DNA of 64,000 bases from Hyphomicrobiales bacterium (GCA_900467685.1 UBQX01000011.1:62001-126000), one strand, 5' to 3'; shown: positions 1 to 8,366, counted from the stretch's first letter. Notes: generated from the letters alone by a model not told the origin. Numbers and translations: made by a program.

Positions 1-1
1 C

Positions 2-382
<381 letters not shown>

Positions 383-422
383 TCGCTGCGTCTCCCTTCT
401 GGGGAGGCCAAACCATACTCTC

Positions 423-546
423 CGTCATCCCGGAGCTGATCCGGGATCCAGCGCGCGATGTCCATCGCGCAAAAGGCTCTTCTTCAAGGGTGCCCTTCAG
501 CCCGCAGACGCGGGCTGGCTGGATGCCGGATCAAATCCGGCATGAC
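423..546. repeat. Dispersed palindromic element between pcaF and pcaB
   Basis: Two ~29-bp arms (about 423-452 and 518-546) are inverted copies with a few mismatches, each starting GTCAT and ending in a CCAGC-type core, around a ~65-bp centre that itself contains a short hairpin near 501-516. As RNA this forms a long stem. It resembles the REP-like intergenic elements scattered in rhizobial genomes and is built like the element at 8367-8470. It probably reduces read-through from pcaF into pcaB. Confidence 0.65.
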
Positions 547-635
547 TGAAGTCTAGGTACCGCGCATTGCGGCCCCTCATGCTTCGTGACATCCTCGACT
601 ACAGTATCAAACGCACGGCCCGTTCAGGACCCCCC

Positions 636-1694
636 ATGACCGAACTCTCGCCCACCTTCCTAAACGACCTGCTCCTCGACACCGACGTGGCCGCCCTCAT
701 CGGCACTGAAGCCGACCTGAAGGCCATGCTCACTTTCGAGGTGGCGCTGGGCGAGGCTGCGGCGAAGAACGGCTTCATCCCGCAGGAGCACGCCCGCGCG
801 CTGGCCGAAAAGGCCGCGACCTTCACCCCCGACCGTCTCTCGCTTCAAGCCTCGACGCTCAAGGACGGCGTCGTCATCCCCGACTATGTCCGCCAGCTGC
901 GCGACCATGTCGGCGGAGAAGCAGCGAAATCCGTCCACTTCGGCGCGACCAGCCAGGATGTCATCGACACTGCACTGGCGTTGAAGCTTCGCGACGTCTT
1001 CGATCTCTTCGAAGCCCGCCTGACCGGCATCGCCGCCCTGCTGGAAGGCCTGATCGAAACGTTTGGCGCAGTCGAAATCCCCGGCCGCACCCGCATGCAG
1101 TCGGCCATCCCGATCACCGCTGGCGACCGCATGCGTGTCTGGCTTGCCGGCGTCATGCAGGCGCTGGAGGCCTTGGAGGCCGTGCGCCGCGAAAATCTCA
1201 TCCTCTCGCTCGCCGGCGCTGCCGGCACGGCGGAGAAATATGGCGAAAAAATCGGCGCTGTTCGCGATGACCTCGCCCACGCCCTTGGCCTTGCGGTTCC
1301 CGCTTACGTTCCCCACGCCGCCCGCGGTCGCATTGCCGATCTCGGCAACTGGCAGTCGCGTGTCACGGGCGCACTCGGCAAGATCGGCCAGGACGTGGCG
1401 CTGATGGCGCAGAACGAAATGGCCGAAATCGCCCTCTCCGGCGGCGGCGCATCGTCGGCCATGCCTCACAAGCAGAACCCGGTGCGCGCCGAAGTGCTCG
1501 TCAGCCTCGCCCGCTTCAACGCAACGCAGGTCGCGGCCCTCCATCAGTCGCTTGTCCACGAACAGGAACGGTCGGGTGCGGCCTGGACGCTGGAATGGCT
1601 GGTCCTGCCGCCGATGCTGAATGCCACCGGCGTGTCGCTGAAACACGCCGTTGAGCTTCTGTCCGGCATCCGGCGCATCGGCAAGACGGGCTGA
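636..1694 (+). CDS. pcaB: 3-carboxy-cis,cis-muconate cycloisomerase
   Basis: A 352-residue member of the fumarase/aspartase superfamily. It converts 3-carboxy-cis,cis-muconate to gamma-carboxymuconolactone in the protocatechuate branch of the beta-ketoadipate pathway. Visible motifs are VHFGATSQDVIDTA (conserved region 1), the TRMQSAIP segment, and the superfamily signature GGGASSAMPHKQNPVRAE, with the Ser/Lys residues of the active site near residues 267-280. The start at 636 (MTELSPTF) fits the N-terminus of rhizobial PcaB; an upstream in-frame ATG at 567 would add 23 unconserved residues. The protein is shorter than the ~450-residue pseudomonad enzymes, as is usual in rhizobia. It probably acts together with the upstream thiolase. 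Confidence 0.9.
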   Translation: MTELSPTFLNDLLLDTDVAALIGTEADLKAMLTFEVALGEAAAKNGFIPQEHARALAEKAATFTPDRLSLQASTLKDGVVIPDYVRQLRDHVGGEAAKSVHFGATSQDVIDTALALKLRDVFDLFEARLTGIAALLEGLIETFGAVEIPGRTRMQSAIPITAGDRMRVWLAGVMQALEALEAVRRENLILSLAGAAGTAEKYGEKIGAVRDDLAHALGLAVPAYVPHAARGRIADLGNWQSRVTGALGKIGQDVALMAQNEMAEIALSGGGASSAMPHKQNPVRAEVLVSLARFNATQVAALHQSLVHEQERSGAAWTLEWLVLPPMLNATGVSLKHAVELLSGIRRIGKTG

Positions 1695-1728
1695 GGGCCC
1701 GACCTGCCGCGAGGCGGTTGAATGTCGC

Positions 1729-2544
1729 CTATTTCATTGCATCGAGCAGATGATTGGCCACAATGTCCTGGATGTGGCTGTTTTCCCAATAGGTCGTATG
1801 GCTCATGGGATTCCAGCCGGAGAAAAGATTGCCGACCGAAACCGGCACATCCTTGACCAACGACTTGTAGCCCTCGGAGAGCTGCTGCAGCGGATATCCG
1901 AGCACATCGTCCTTGTCATAATAGTTTTCCCAGACGAACTTGTCGTTCGGCCGTTTGATCGGATAGCGCTCCTTATAGGCGAGGCCGGTGGTGAATACCG
2001 GAATGTTGCATCCCGTCGTCACCAGTGTCCGTAACGTCTTCAGCTTCCGGAACTCGAGGTCGCCGGCAGAACCGGTTTCGGGAACGTCGAACCAGACCCC
2101 ATGCTTCTTGCCATCATCTGGCTTGTTGCCGTCCCAGATGTAGTTGGAAAGAACCTCGCAGCCAAGCGAATGGGCAAGGAACACCACCGGCAGAGCGCTC
2201 TTGCCCACCGCGCCATAGGCCGAGCCCAGCTCATCGAAAATGATCTTCTGCACCTGCTGATAGGGCCCGCCCGGCGTCGAACGGGAATATTCCAGACTGC
2301 CGGCATCAGCAAAGCCGTTGATCATCAGCTTGCGCAGCCAATGGCCCGAGACGAGATTCTGGACCGCGCCGAGATATTGATCCTCGTTCGGCTGCAGGAC
2401 TCGCTGATACTGGATCGCCCGGAATTCAACATTGTCCCATTTTGTCTTGAGACGCGCCTTCACGCCCGTCTTCATGTCGAGATAGTAATTGTCGTCCACC
2501 TCTCCCATTCCATGGATGGTGATGAATATCACTTTCTTGGTCAT
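1729..2544 (-). CDS. Alpha/beta hydrolase of unknown substrate
   Basis: A 271-residue protein starting MTKKVIFITIHGMGEVDDNY. The first strand plus HGMG is the oxyanion-hole region of an alpha/beta hydrolase, and VVFLAHSLGCEVLSNYIW carries the nucleophile elbow (H-S-L-G). No signal peptide is seen, so it is probably cytoplasmic. The start was set at 2544 because GGAGGG lies just upstream; an in-frame extension to 2634 adds 30 unlikely residues. The gene stands alone, convergent with pcaB and divergent from the AGE isomerase gene. The substrate cannot be told from sequence; an esterase or lipase-like role is inference. Confidence 0.75.
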   Translation of the reverse strand: MTKKVIFITIHGMGEVDDNYYLDMKTGVKARLKTKWDNVEFRAIQYQRVLQPNEDQYLGAVQNLVSGHWLRKLMINGFADAGSLEYSRSTPGGPYQQVQKIIFDELGSAYGAVGKSALPVVFLAHSLGCEVLSNYIWDGNKPDDGKKHGVWFDVPETGSAGDLEFRKLKTLRTLVTTGCNIPVFTTGLAYKERYPIKRPNDKFVWENYYDKDDVLGYPLQQLSEGYKSLVKDVPVSVGNLFSGWNPMSHTTYWENSHIQDIVANHLLDAMK

Positions 2545-2747
2545 GCTCCCTCCGAAGACAATTTTAACAAGAATTTTTTCATGAAAACATCTTTTGAGGG
2601 TATCCACAAGAGGAGACGCAGGTGCGCCCCGCAAATCCGATCCGCACTATCATCACGCTCTTGTCAAACTTGCCATTTAATCGATTGAGATCGCCGCCAG
2701 TTTCCGGCATGTATCGCCGCAACAATCGTTCGAAAGGGAGAGAGACC

Positions 2748-3974
2748 ATGTCCGCGACACTCGGAAAGAGCTGGCAGAAGAGGCAATTTCACCGCGACTG
2801 GCTGGCAGCAGAAGCCGTGAACCTTCTCGATTTCTTCAGCCTCAACGCCATCGACCCGGCCGGCGGCTTCTACGATCTCGACCGCGAGGGCGAGCCGATC
2901 GAAGGCCCCAAAGCGCTGCACGCCACAACCCGCATGGTTCATTGCCATGTCGTTGGCCACCTGCTCGGCCGCCCCGGTTCGGCAGAAATGATCGATCACG
3001 GCATGAACTTTCTGAAAAAGGGCCACCGCGACGAGAAGTTCGGCGGCTACCTGTGGTCGCTGGAAGACGGCCACCCGAAGGACGACACCAAGCAAGCCTA
3101 TGGTCACGCCTTCGTGCTTCTCGCCGCCTCCAGCGCCAAGCTTATCGGGCATCCGCTGGCGGACGAAATTCTGGCCGACGTCTCCGAAGTCCTCGACACG
3201 CGTTTCTGGGAAGAGGCAAACGGCGCGGTCTCGGAAGAATATCAGCGCGACTGGTCGGCAATTTCCGACTATCGCGGCCAGAATTCCAACATGCATCTGA
3301 CCGAAGCCCTCATGGCCGCTTATGAGGCGACGGGCGAGCGGCTTTACCTGACCCGCGCCGAGCGGATCGCCTCACTCATCATCGACAAGCATGCCCGTTC
3401 GCTCGGCTATCGCGTCGCTGAGCACTTCCACGCCGACTGGAGCCTCGACAATGCCTATTCCGGCAACGAGATGTTCCGCCCCTCGGGCTCGACGCCCGGC
3501 CACTGGCTGGAATGGGCGCGCCTGTGCCTCCAGCTCTGGGTGCTCGGCGGCAAGAAGCACGACTGGCTGAAGGACGCGGCCATTGCTCTCTTCAAGACCT
3601 CGATCGATCTCGGCTGGGACAAGGCCTATGGCGGCTTCTTCTACACGCTCGACTGGGACAACAATCCCAAGCGTCGCGAAAAGCTCTGGTGGCCGATCTC
3701 CGAAGGCATTGGCGCCGCCGCCTTCCTCAACGCCCATGCACCTTCCGATTTCCATGAGGAATGGTATCGCAAGCTCTGGGATTTCGCCGCCTCCAACCTG
3801 ATCGATCAGGATTTCGGCGGCTGGATGCCGGAACTGTCGGAAGAGCTCCAGCCGGAAGAAAACCTCTTCATTGGAAAGCCGGACATCTACCACGCTTTCC
3901 AGGCCTGCCTCATCCCGCTCTTCCCGGCCGAAGGCAGCCTGACAGCGATGATCATGGAAGAAAACAAGGCTTAA
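2748..3974 (+). CDS. AGE-family sugar epimerase/isomerase
   Basis: A 408-residue (alpha/alpha)6-barrel protein of the N-acylglucosamine 2-epimerase / mannose isomerase family. Conserved elements seen are an early CHVVGHLLGRPG segment, YRVAEHFHADWS, the TPGHWLEWARL motif (family HPGHxxEW) and WWPISEGIGAA (family WWxxxE), which carry the catalytic His residues and substrate-contacting acidic residues. The family interconverts aldoses and ketoses (mannose-fructose) or epimerises at C2; the substrate here is not resolved. The start at 2748 follows AAGGGAGAG. A long in-frame extension to 2622 was rejected because it overlaps the divergent promoter region. A terminator follows at about 4004-4036. 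Confidence 0.85.
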   Translation: MSATLGKSWQKRQFHRDWLAAEAVNLLDFFSLNAIDPAGGFYDLDREGEPIEGPKALHATTRMVHCHVVGHLLGRPGSAEMIDHGMNFLKKGHRDEKFGGYLWSLEDGHPKDDTKQAYGHAFVLLAASSAKLIGHPLADEILADVSEVLDTRFWEEANGAVSEEYQRDWSAISDYRGQNSNMHLTEALMAAYEATGERLYLTRAERIASLIIDKHARSLGYRVAEHFHADWSLDNAYSGNEMFRPSGSTPGHWLEWARLCLQLWVLGGKKHDWLKDAAIALFKTSIDLGWDKAYGGFFYTLDWDNNPKRREKLWWPISEGIGAAAFLNAHAPSDFHEEWYRKLWDFAASNLIDQDFGGWMPELSEELQPEENLFIGKPDIYHAFQACLIPLFPAEGSLTAMIMEENKA

Positions 3975-4003
3975 AACGGAACCAGAACCAGCGGTTAATC
4001 AGG

Positions 4004-4036
4004 CGCGGCGTCCGGAAACGGAGGCCGCGTTTTTTG
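4004..4036 (+). terminator. Intrinsic terminator after AGE isomerase
   Basis: GCGGC and GCCGC arms enclose an inner TCCG-gaaa-CGGA hairpin with a stable GAAA tetraloop, followed by a run of six T residues. It lies 30 bp past the stop codon of the isomerase gene. Confidence 0.8.
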
Positions 4037-4110
4037 TTGGGAGACGCGTGCCGCCGCGGACAGACGATCCTTGCAATCAGGGATCTAGGGGAAAAGACCT
4101 CCAGAATCGA

Positions 4111-4146
4111 AAAAGCCTGCCGCGGGAGGAGGTGCGGCAGGCTTTT
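4111..4146 (-). terminator. Terminator formed by the last CcsR-like hairpin
   Basis: A perfect 13-bp stem (4111-4123 with 4134-4146) carries the CCTCCTCCC loop. On the minus strand it ends in a T run (plus-strand AAAAA at 4110-4114). The last sRNA hairpin therefore seems to double as the rho-independent terminator of the DUF1127-sRNA transcript. Confidence 0.75.
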
Positions 4147-4265
4147 CGAAAAGAACCGAACAGCGACTGGGAGGAGGAGTGCCGCTGTTCCGACGGGGTC
4201 CCTGGGAGGAGGAGTAGGACCCGGTCACTCGAAGCTCTGCGGGAGGAGGTGCATCGCTTCGATGA
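4111..4265 (-). ncRNA. CcsR/cuckoo-like sRNA array: four hairpins with CCUCCUCCC loops
   Basis: Read on the minus strand, four consecutive stem-loops occur at 4228-4265, 4196-4222, 4158-4190 and 4111-4146. Each exposes CCTCCTCCC in the loop (plus-strand GGGAGGAGG at 4241-4249, 4204-4212, 4169-4177 and 4124-4132). The stems differ in sequence while the loops are identical, a pattern expected from selection on the loop. CCUCCUCCC is an anti-Shine-Dalgarno-like sequence. In Rhodobacter the stress-induced CcsR RNAs have this loop motif and are processed from the 3' UTR of a DUF1127 mRNA (ccaF). Here the array also lies directly downstream of a DUF1127 gene on the same strand. Whether this is four one-hairpin RNAs or two two-hairpin RNAs cannot be told by eye. 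Confidence 0.85.
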
Positions 4266-4377
4266 GTCTTATAATAGTGATTCCTGCTCCGCTTTGAAGC
4301 GATTTTGCTGCACTGCAGCTATGCATGAAATGCATATCGCAACTGCGAAGGAATTTTAGCGTATTTGGAACGAACAA

Positions 4378-4403
4378 GGCGCCGCTCCTTGGGAGACAGC
4401 GCC
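4378..4403 (-). other. Hairpin between DUF1127 stop codon and sRNA array
   Basis: GGCGC/GCGCC arms enclose an inner CTCC-ttg-GGAG stem. It lies ~30 nt downstream of the DUF1127 stop on the minus strand. Unlike the four following hairpins, its CTCC is base-paired and not exposed. It may be a processing or stabilising element between the coding part and the sRNAs. Confidence 0.5.
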
Positions 4404-4433
4404 TGGATCAAAGCCTTCGCGAGGCGAAATCAA

Positions 4434-4580
4434 TCAGCGAAGCGAACCGCCGCGGGCAACGCGCGGGATGTCGGCGCGGGTCAGGCCGAGGTCCTGCAGT
4501 TCGCGGTGGCTCATGCGGCCGAGTTCGTTAACGGTCTGACGATACTTGCGCCATTCATTGAAAGAGCGAGCGAGGTTCAT
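4434..4580 (-). CDS. DUF1127 small basic protein (CcaF-like)
   Basis: A 48-residue protein beginning MNLARSFNEWRKYRQTVNEL and continuing GRMSHRELQDLGLTRADIPRVARGGSLR. This is the compact DUF1127/YjiS-type domain (W-x3-R...L..L....L.DLGL.R.DI..V...). It is Arg-rich, short and without a membrane segment. In Rhodobacter the DUF1127 protein CcaF1 binds RNA and influences maturation of the CcsR sRNAs encoded in its own 3' UTR; that work concerns Rhodobacter, and transfer to this locus is inference. The ATG at 4580 has an AAAGGAAA ribosome site about 5 nt upstream. The gene is read toward the sRNA array. Confidence 0.9.
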   Translation of the reverse strand: MNLARSFNEWRKYRQTVNELGRMSHRELQDLGLTRADIPRVARGGSLR

Positions 4581-4651
4581 GGGTGTTTCCTTTCTGAGGT
4601 CTTGCTGACGTCAGCGGCTTAACTTCAAGTCCCGGCGTCTTTTCGATGACC

Positions 4652-4661
4652 CTCATATAGC
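4652..4661 (-). promoter_or_regulatory. Candidate -10 element for the DUF1127-sRNA transcript
   Basis: On the minus strand GCTATATGAG matches the rhizobial RpoH -10 consensus CYTATNTNNG except at its first base, and also looks like a CTATAT sigma-70 box. A matching CTTG -35 at normal spacing is not clear (only a T-rich TTTTTG). The start of transcription would leave a ~65-nt leader. A 7-bp inverted repeat (GTGCTGT/ACAGCAC, 4683-4702) lies just upstream. Heat or oxidative stress control would be expected by analogy with ccaF-ccsR but is not shown. Confidence 0.35.
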
Positions 4662-4789
4662 CCTCGCAAGCGCCTACAAAAAGTGCTGTTGCTGCACAGC
4701 ACCTATGCAGCCAGCGCAAATATGAGGCATTTCTCCTGTTGGAATGCACAGCCACAAGGCATCCGTTTTCGATCCGGCCTGAGGGGAAC

Positions 4790-4830
4790 GGAAAAAGGAA
4801 AGGGCGCACTCCCGGAAGGGGAGCACGCCC
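4790..4830 (-). terminator. Intrinsic terminator after phaR
   Basis: On the minus strand a GGGCG..CTCC/GGAG..CGCCC hairpin (4802-4830) is followed by TTTCCTTTTT. It sits ~50 bp downstream of the phaR stop codon and upstream of the DUF1127 promoter region. Confidence 0.75.
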
Positions 4831-4878
4831 AATATCAAAAACGCGGAAAAAACCTGCGCGAACCGCCAGCATCAGAAA

Positions 4879-5460
4879 TCAGAGACTGTCGAGCTTGGTC
4901 TGCAGCGCCTTCAGTTGCTGCTTCAGCTCTTCAAGATCGGAAGGCTCGGCCTTCTTGGCCGGCTTGACCTCCGGCTGTGCGACGCCGGAAAAGGGCGAGA
5001 ACATCTTCATCGCATTCTGGAAGATTTCCGTGTTGCGACGAACCTGCTCCTCGATCATCTGCATCGGGAGCTGGAGATTCTTTGTCAGAGGCGTCTCGCC
5101 GAAAGCCTTGGTGATCTGCTCCTGCATCTGCGCCTGCTGCTCGGCGAAGGATTGCATGGAATGTTCAAGGAAGCTCGGCACGACCATCTGCATCTGGTCG
5201 CCGTAGTAGGAAATAAGCTGGCGCAGGAATGAGATCGGCAGAAGCGTGTTGCCGGTCTTGGACTCCTGTTCGAAAATGATCTGCGTGAGGACCGAATGCG
5301 TGATGTCCTCGCCGGACTTGGCATCCTGAACCGCGAAATCCTCGCCGCGCTTGACCATGCCAGCCAGGTCGTCAAGCGTTACATAGGTGCTGGTGCCGGT
5401 ATTGTAGAGCCGCCGGTTGGCGTATTTCTTGATGACGATTTCACCGTCGTTCTTAGCCAT
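4879..5460 (-). CDS. phaR: Polyhydroxyalkanoate synthesis repressor PhaR
   Basis: A 193-residue protein with the PHB/PHA accumulation regulator DNA-binding domain at the N-terminus (IVIKKYANRRLYNT...STYVTLDDLA) followed by the PHB-binding repeat region (LRQLISYYGDQMQMVVPSFLEHSMQSF). The C-terminus (about residues 165-193) is a short Lys/Glu/Leu coiled coil. PhaR represses phasin and other PHA genes and is released when it binds nascent PHA granules; in Rhizobium etli the homologue AniA also affects carbon flux. It is encoded opposite to, and ~850 bp from, phaA-phaB, the genes for the first two steps of PHB synthesis. Confidence 0.93.
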   Translation of the reverse strand: MAKNDGEIVIKKYANRRLYNTGTSTYVTLDDLAGMVKRGEDFAVQDAKSGEDITHSVLTQIIFEQESKTGNTLLPISFLRQLISYYGDQMQMVVPSFLEHSMQSFAEQQAQMQEQITKAFGETPLTKNLQLPMQMIEEQVRRNTEIFQNAMKMFSPFSGVAQPEVKPAKKAEPSDLEELKQQLKALQTKLDSL

Positions 5461-5629
5461 TCAATCCTCCTCACCTCCAGCGTCTGTTGCGCTGCCGAAG
5501 AAGAGATTAAGCGGAGAGTGGCGGGGAACGCAATCGATTTGTGCATTGCCGCGAAAAGCGCTCGGGCGCGGAGGCAGAGCGCTTTTCGTTAACATTTACT
5601 TACATTAAAGGCGGCAGCCCCGCCGAGCC

Positions 5630-6007
5630 TTAGCGGCTTGTGCAGGCCCAGCGCACGACACGGCAATTATCGCCGTGGTTGTAGCAGGCGTCGAGAGCAT
5701 TGCTTTCTGCCGCATCGCGATCATCGCCCCAGTCCGCGCCCCACGCGCCGCCCGAACCGCGGGCGACTGCGCCACAGGCATTGTAGAAATAGGTCACGAC
5801 GCGGCAATCGCCTGCATAGCTGCGGCAATTGCCCATGGCGACCCGCTCGGCGCGACGGCGCGAAGGATGATCATAGGACCAGCCGACGGCCCCGGTTCTC
5901 GGCGAGTAGGCAATCGCGCCGTAATTGTCGGCGCGCGCCTCCGATACCCCGAAGGACGTGGCAAAGACAGCAGCCGCAGCAAGAGCGGCAACATGTAATC
6001 TGGACAT
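5630..6007 (-). CDS. Secreted DUF4189-domain protein
   Basis: A 125-residue protein with an N-terminal signal peptide (MSRLHVAALAAAAVFATSFG, probable cleavage after SEARA). The mature part has the DUF4189 pattern: NYGAIAYSPRTGAVGWSYDH, regularly spaced Cys residues and WGADWGDDRDAAESNALDAC. The Cys residues suggest disulfides and a periplasmic or extracellular place. The function of DUF4189 is unknown. The gene lies between phaR and phaA on the minus strand with its start facing phaA, so the two share the 6008-6310 intergenic region. No role in PHB storage is implied by the domain. Confidence 0.85.
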   Translation of the reverse strand: MSRLHVAALAAAAVFATSFGVSEARADNYGAIAYSPRTGAVGWSYDHPSRRRAERVAMGNCRSYAGDCRVVTYFYNACGAVARGSGGAWGADWGDDRDAAESNALDACYNHGDNCRVVRWACTSR

Positions 6008-6310
6008 AGAGTACTCCCCTCAAAATACGGGGGGGAAGCTTCCAGCATTCGTCCGAATTTTCAATGAACCTGGATTTGCGCCCAGAAATGTTTTCGCAAT
6101 ATTGGAAACGAGACACCGCATATGAGTAAGACTTTACTTACTTTAATGTTCCGAGTGTTTCGCGACCACCATTTGAGTCGGTCTCCACCCGTCCGAAATT
6201 CGATAGCTTTGCATCGGAATTCCCGTTTGACTCTTCTCGACGGGTTTGCAACGCTCACGTAAAACACGCAAAGGGCAAATCATGCCCAAAGGACGCGAGG
6301 AGACCAAGCC
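6008..6310. promoter_or_regulatory. Intergenic region with divergent promoters for DUF4189 gene and phaA
   Basis: This 303-bp gap holds no gene. A GTAAG/CTTAC inverted repeat lies at 6126-6141, overlapping a 14-bp motif (6133-6146) that is nearly repeated at 5595-5608 upstream of phaR. A TTGACT -35-like box at 6227-6232 faces phaA, but its -10 is poor. GCGAGGAGA just before 6311 is the phaA ribosome site. Confidence 0.4.
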
Positions 6311-7492
6311 GTGAGCACCCCTTCCATCGTTATCGCCAGCGCAGCCCGCACTGCAGTCGGTTCCTTCAACGGCGCTTTCGCCAACACCCCGGCCCATGAA
6401 CTGGGTGCTGCTGCCATCAAGGCCGCTCTCGAGCGCGCCGGCGTTTCGGCCTCTGAAGTCAACGAAGTCATCATGGGCCAGGTCCTTCCGGCCGGCGAAG
6501 GCCAGAACCCGGCCCGCCAGGCCGCGATGAAGGCCGGCATTCCGCAGGAAGCGACCGCCTGGGGCCTCAACCAGCTTTGCGGCTCGGGCCTTCGTTCTGT
6601 TGCCCTTGGCATGCAGCAGATCGCAATGGGCGATGCCTCGATCATCGTCGCCGGCGGCATGGAATCCATGTCCATGGCCCCGCATTGCGGCCACCTGCGC
6701 GGCGGCACGAAAATGGGTGATTTCAAGCTCGTTGACACGATGATCAAGGACGGCCTGACGGACGCCTTCTACGGCTACCATATGGGTACGACGGCCGAAA
6801 ACATCGCCAAGCAGTGGCAGCTGACCCGCAACGATCAGGACGAATTCGCCGTCTCCTCGCAGAACAAGGCCGAAGCTGCCCAGAAGGCCGGCCGCTTCAA
6901 GGACGAGATCGTCCCCTTCACGATTTCAACCCGCAAGGGCGACATCATCGTCGATGCCGACGAGTACATTCGCGCCGGCACGACCATCGACGCCATGACC
7001 AAGCTGAAGCCCGCCTTCGACAAGGAAGGCACCGTCACCGCGGGTAACGCTTCCGGCCTCAACGACGGCGCTGCTGCCACGGTTCTCATGTCGGAAGCCG
7101 AAGCAGGCCGCCGCGGCATCAAGCCGATGGCTCGCATTGTTTCCTGGGCCACCGCCGGCGTCGATCCGCGCATCATGGGCACGGGTCCGATCCCGGCCTC
7201 CCGCAAGGCGCTCGAGAAGGCCGGATGGTCGATCAACGACCTCGACCTCGTCGAAGCCAACGAAGCCTTTGCGGCCCAGGCCTGCGCCGTCAACAAGGAC
7301 CTCGGCTGGGACCCGTCAATCGTCAACGTGAACGGCGGCGCCATCGCCATCGGCCACCCGATTGGCGCATCGGGCGCCCGCATCCTCAACACGCTGCTCT
7401 TCGAAATGGCCCGCCGCGGCTCGAAGAAGGGTCTTGCCACGCTCTGCATCGGCGGCGGCATGGGCGTCGCCATGTGCGTCGAGGCGATGTAA
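6311..7492 (+). CDS. phaA: Acetyl-CoA acetyltransferase (PHB beta-ketothiolase)
   Basis: A full-length 393-residue thiolase that condenses two acetyl-CoA to acetoacetyl-CoA, the first step of polyhydroxybutyrate synthesis. All catalytic positions are visible: the nucleophilic Cys90 in [10 protein letters not shown], His349 in [10 protein letters not shown] and Cys379 in CIGGGMG. The start is GTG at 6311, supported by GAGGAG at the right distance and by the typical [18 protein letters not shown]-terminus. phaB follows 88 bp downstream on the same strand, with a stem-loop in the gap, so the two are probably one operon. The PHA synthase gene is not in this window. Confidence 0.95.
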   Translation: MSTPSIVIASAARTAVGSFNGAFANTPAHELGAAAIKAALERAGVSASEVNEVIMGQVLPAGEGQNPARQAAMKAGIPQEATAWGLNQLCGSGLRSVALGMQQIAMGDASIIVAGGMESMSMAPHCGHLRGGTKMGDFKLVDTMIKDGLTDAFYGYHMGTTAENIAKQWQLTRNDQDEFAVSSQNKAEAAQKAGRFKDEIVPFTISTRKGDIIVDADEYIRAGTTIDAMTKLKPAFDKEGTVTAGNASGLNDGAAATVLMSEAEAGRRGIKPMARIVSWATAGVDPRIMGTGPIPASRKALEKAGWSINDLDLVEANEAFAAQACAVNKDLGWDPSIVNVNGGAIAIGHPIGASGARILNTLLFEMARRGSKKGLATLCIGGGMGVAMCVEAM

Positions 7493-7521
7493 TCGACCGG
7501 TGAACCGGCTCGACTGACAGG

Positions 7522-7546
7522 CCCGCGACCCCGGGAAGGTCGCGGG
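7522..7546 (+). other. Stem-loop between phaA and phaB
   Basis: A perfect 9-bp inverted repeat (CCCGCGACC / GGTCGCGGG) with a 7-nt loop, not followed by a T run. It is therefore more likely an mRNA processing or stabilising hairpin, or a leaky attenuator, than a terminator. Confidence 0.6.
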
Positions 7547-7580
7547 ATATAACAAAATCCATAAGCTTCTGGAGGACAAT

Positions 7581-8306
7581 ATGAGCAGAGTCGCACTCGT
7601 AACAGGTGGCTCGCGCGGCATTGGCGCGGCCATTTCCATCGCTCTCAAGAATGCAGGCTACAAGGTTGCCGCGACCTATGCCGGCAATGACGAGGCCGCC
7701 GCCGCCTTCACGAAGGAGACCGGCATCCATACCTACAAGTGGGACGTTTCGAATTACGAGGCCTGCGGCGAAGGCATCGCCAAGGTCGCAGCCGAACTTG
7801 GCCCGGTCGATATTCTCGTCAACAATGCCGGCATCACCCGCGACGCCATGTTCCACAAGATGACGCCGCAGCAGTGGAAGGAAGTCATCGACACCAACCT
7901 GACCGGCCTGTTCAACATGACGCATCAGGTCTGGGGCGGCATGCGCGACCGCTCTTTCGGCCGCATCGTCAACATCTCCTCGATCAACGGGCAGAAGGGC
8001 CAGGCGGGTCAGGCAAACTACTCCGCCGCCAAGGCCGGCGACATCGGCTTCACCAAGGCGCTGGCTCAGGAAGGGGCGATGAAGAACATCACCGTCAACG
8101 CCATCTGCCCAGGCTATATCGGCACGGAAATGGTCCGCGCGGTGCCGGAAAAGGTGCTCAACGAACGCATCATCCCGCAGATCCCGGTCGGTCGCCTCGG
8201 CGAGCCGGAAGAAATCGCCCGCTGCGTGGTCTTCCTCGTCGCCGACGATGCCGGCTTCATCACCGGCTCGACCATCACCGCGAATGGCGGACAATATGTC
8301 GCCTGA
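7581..8306 (+). CDS. phaB: Acetoacetyl-CoA reductase
   Basis: A 241-residue short-chain dehydrogenase that reduces acetoacetyl-CoA to (R)-3-hydroxybutyryl-CoA with NADPH, the second step of PHB synthesis. Features: Rossmann TGGSRGIG near residues 8-15, NNAGITRDAMFHKM, catalytic Ser in NISSINGQKGQAGQ and the YSAAK tetrad. The motif order and length match PhaB rather than FabG, and the gene follows phaA. GGAGG lies 6 nt before the ATG. Confidence 0.94.
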   Translation: MSRVALVTGGSRGIGAAISIALKNAGYKVAATYAGNDEAAAAFTKETGIHTYKWDVSNYEACGEGIAKVAAELGPVDILVNNAGITRDAMFHKMTPQQWKEVIDTNLTGLFNMTHQVWGGMRDRSFGRIVNISSINGQKGQAGQANYSAAKAGDIGFTKALAQEGAMKNITVNAICPGYIGTEMVRAVPEKVLNERIIPQIPVGRLGEPEEIARCVVFLVADDAGFITGSTITANGGQYVA

Positions 8307-8366
8307 TTATGAGTGGCCGGGCCGAATCTGAAGGCTCGGTCCATTCAAGCCGGAAACCTCAAACAC

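Noticed and set aside
423-546. IS element remnant or MITE between pcaF and pcaB
   Set aside because: No target-site duplication or transposase remnant seen; it matches the general pattern of rhizobial palindromic intergenic elements.
660-1646. Long minus-strand ORF (328 codons) opposite pcaB
   Set aside because: It is a frame shadow in GC-rich DNA: no recognisable motifs and His/Arg/Gly-rich composition, while the plus strand encodes a clear PcaB.
4308-4318. CTGC-N3-GCAG site resembling reported PhaR targets
   Set aside because: It lies between the DUF1127 gene and the sRNA hairpins, away from any PHB promoter, and is also explained by local RNA hairpins.
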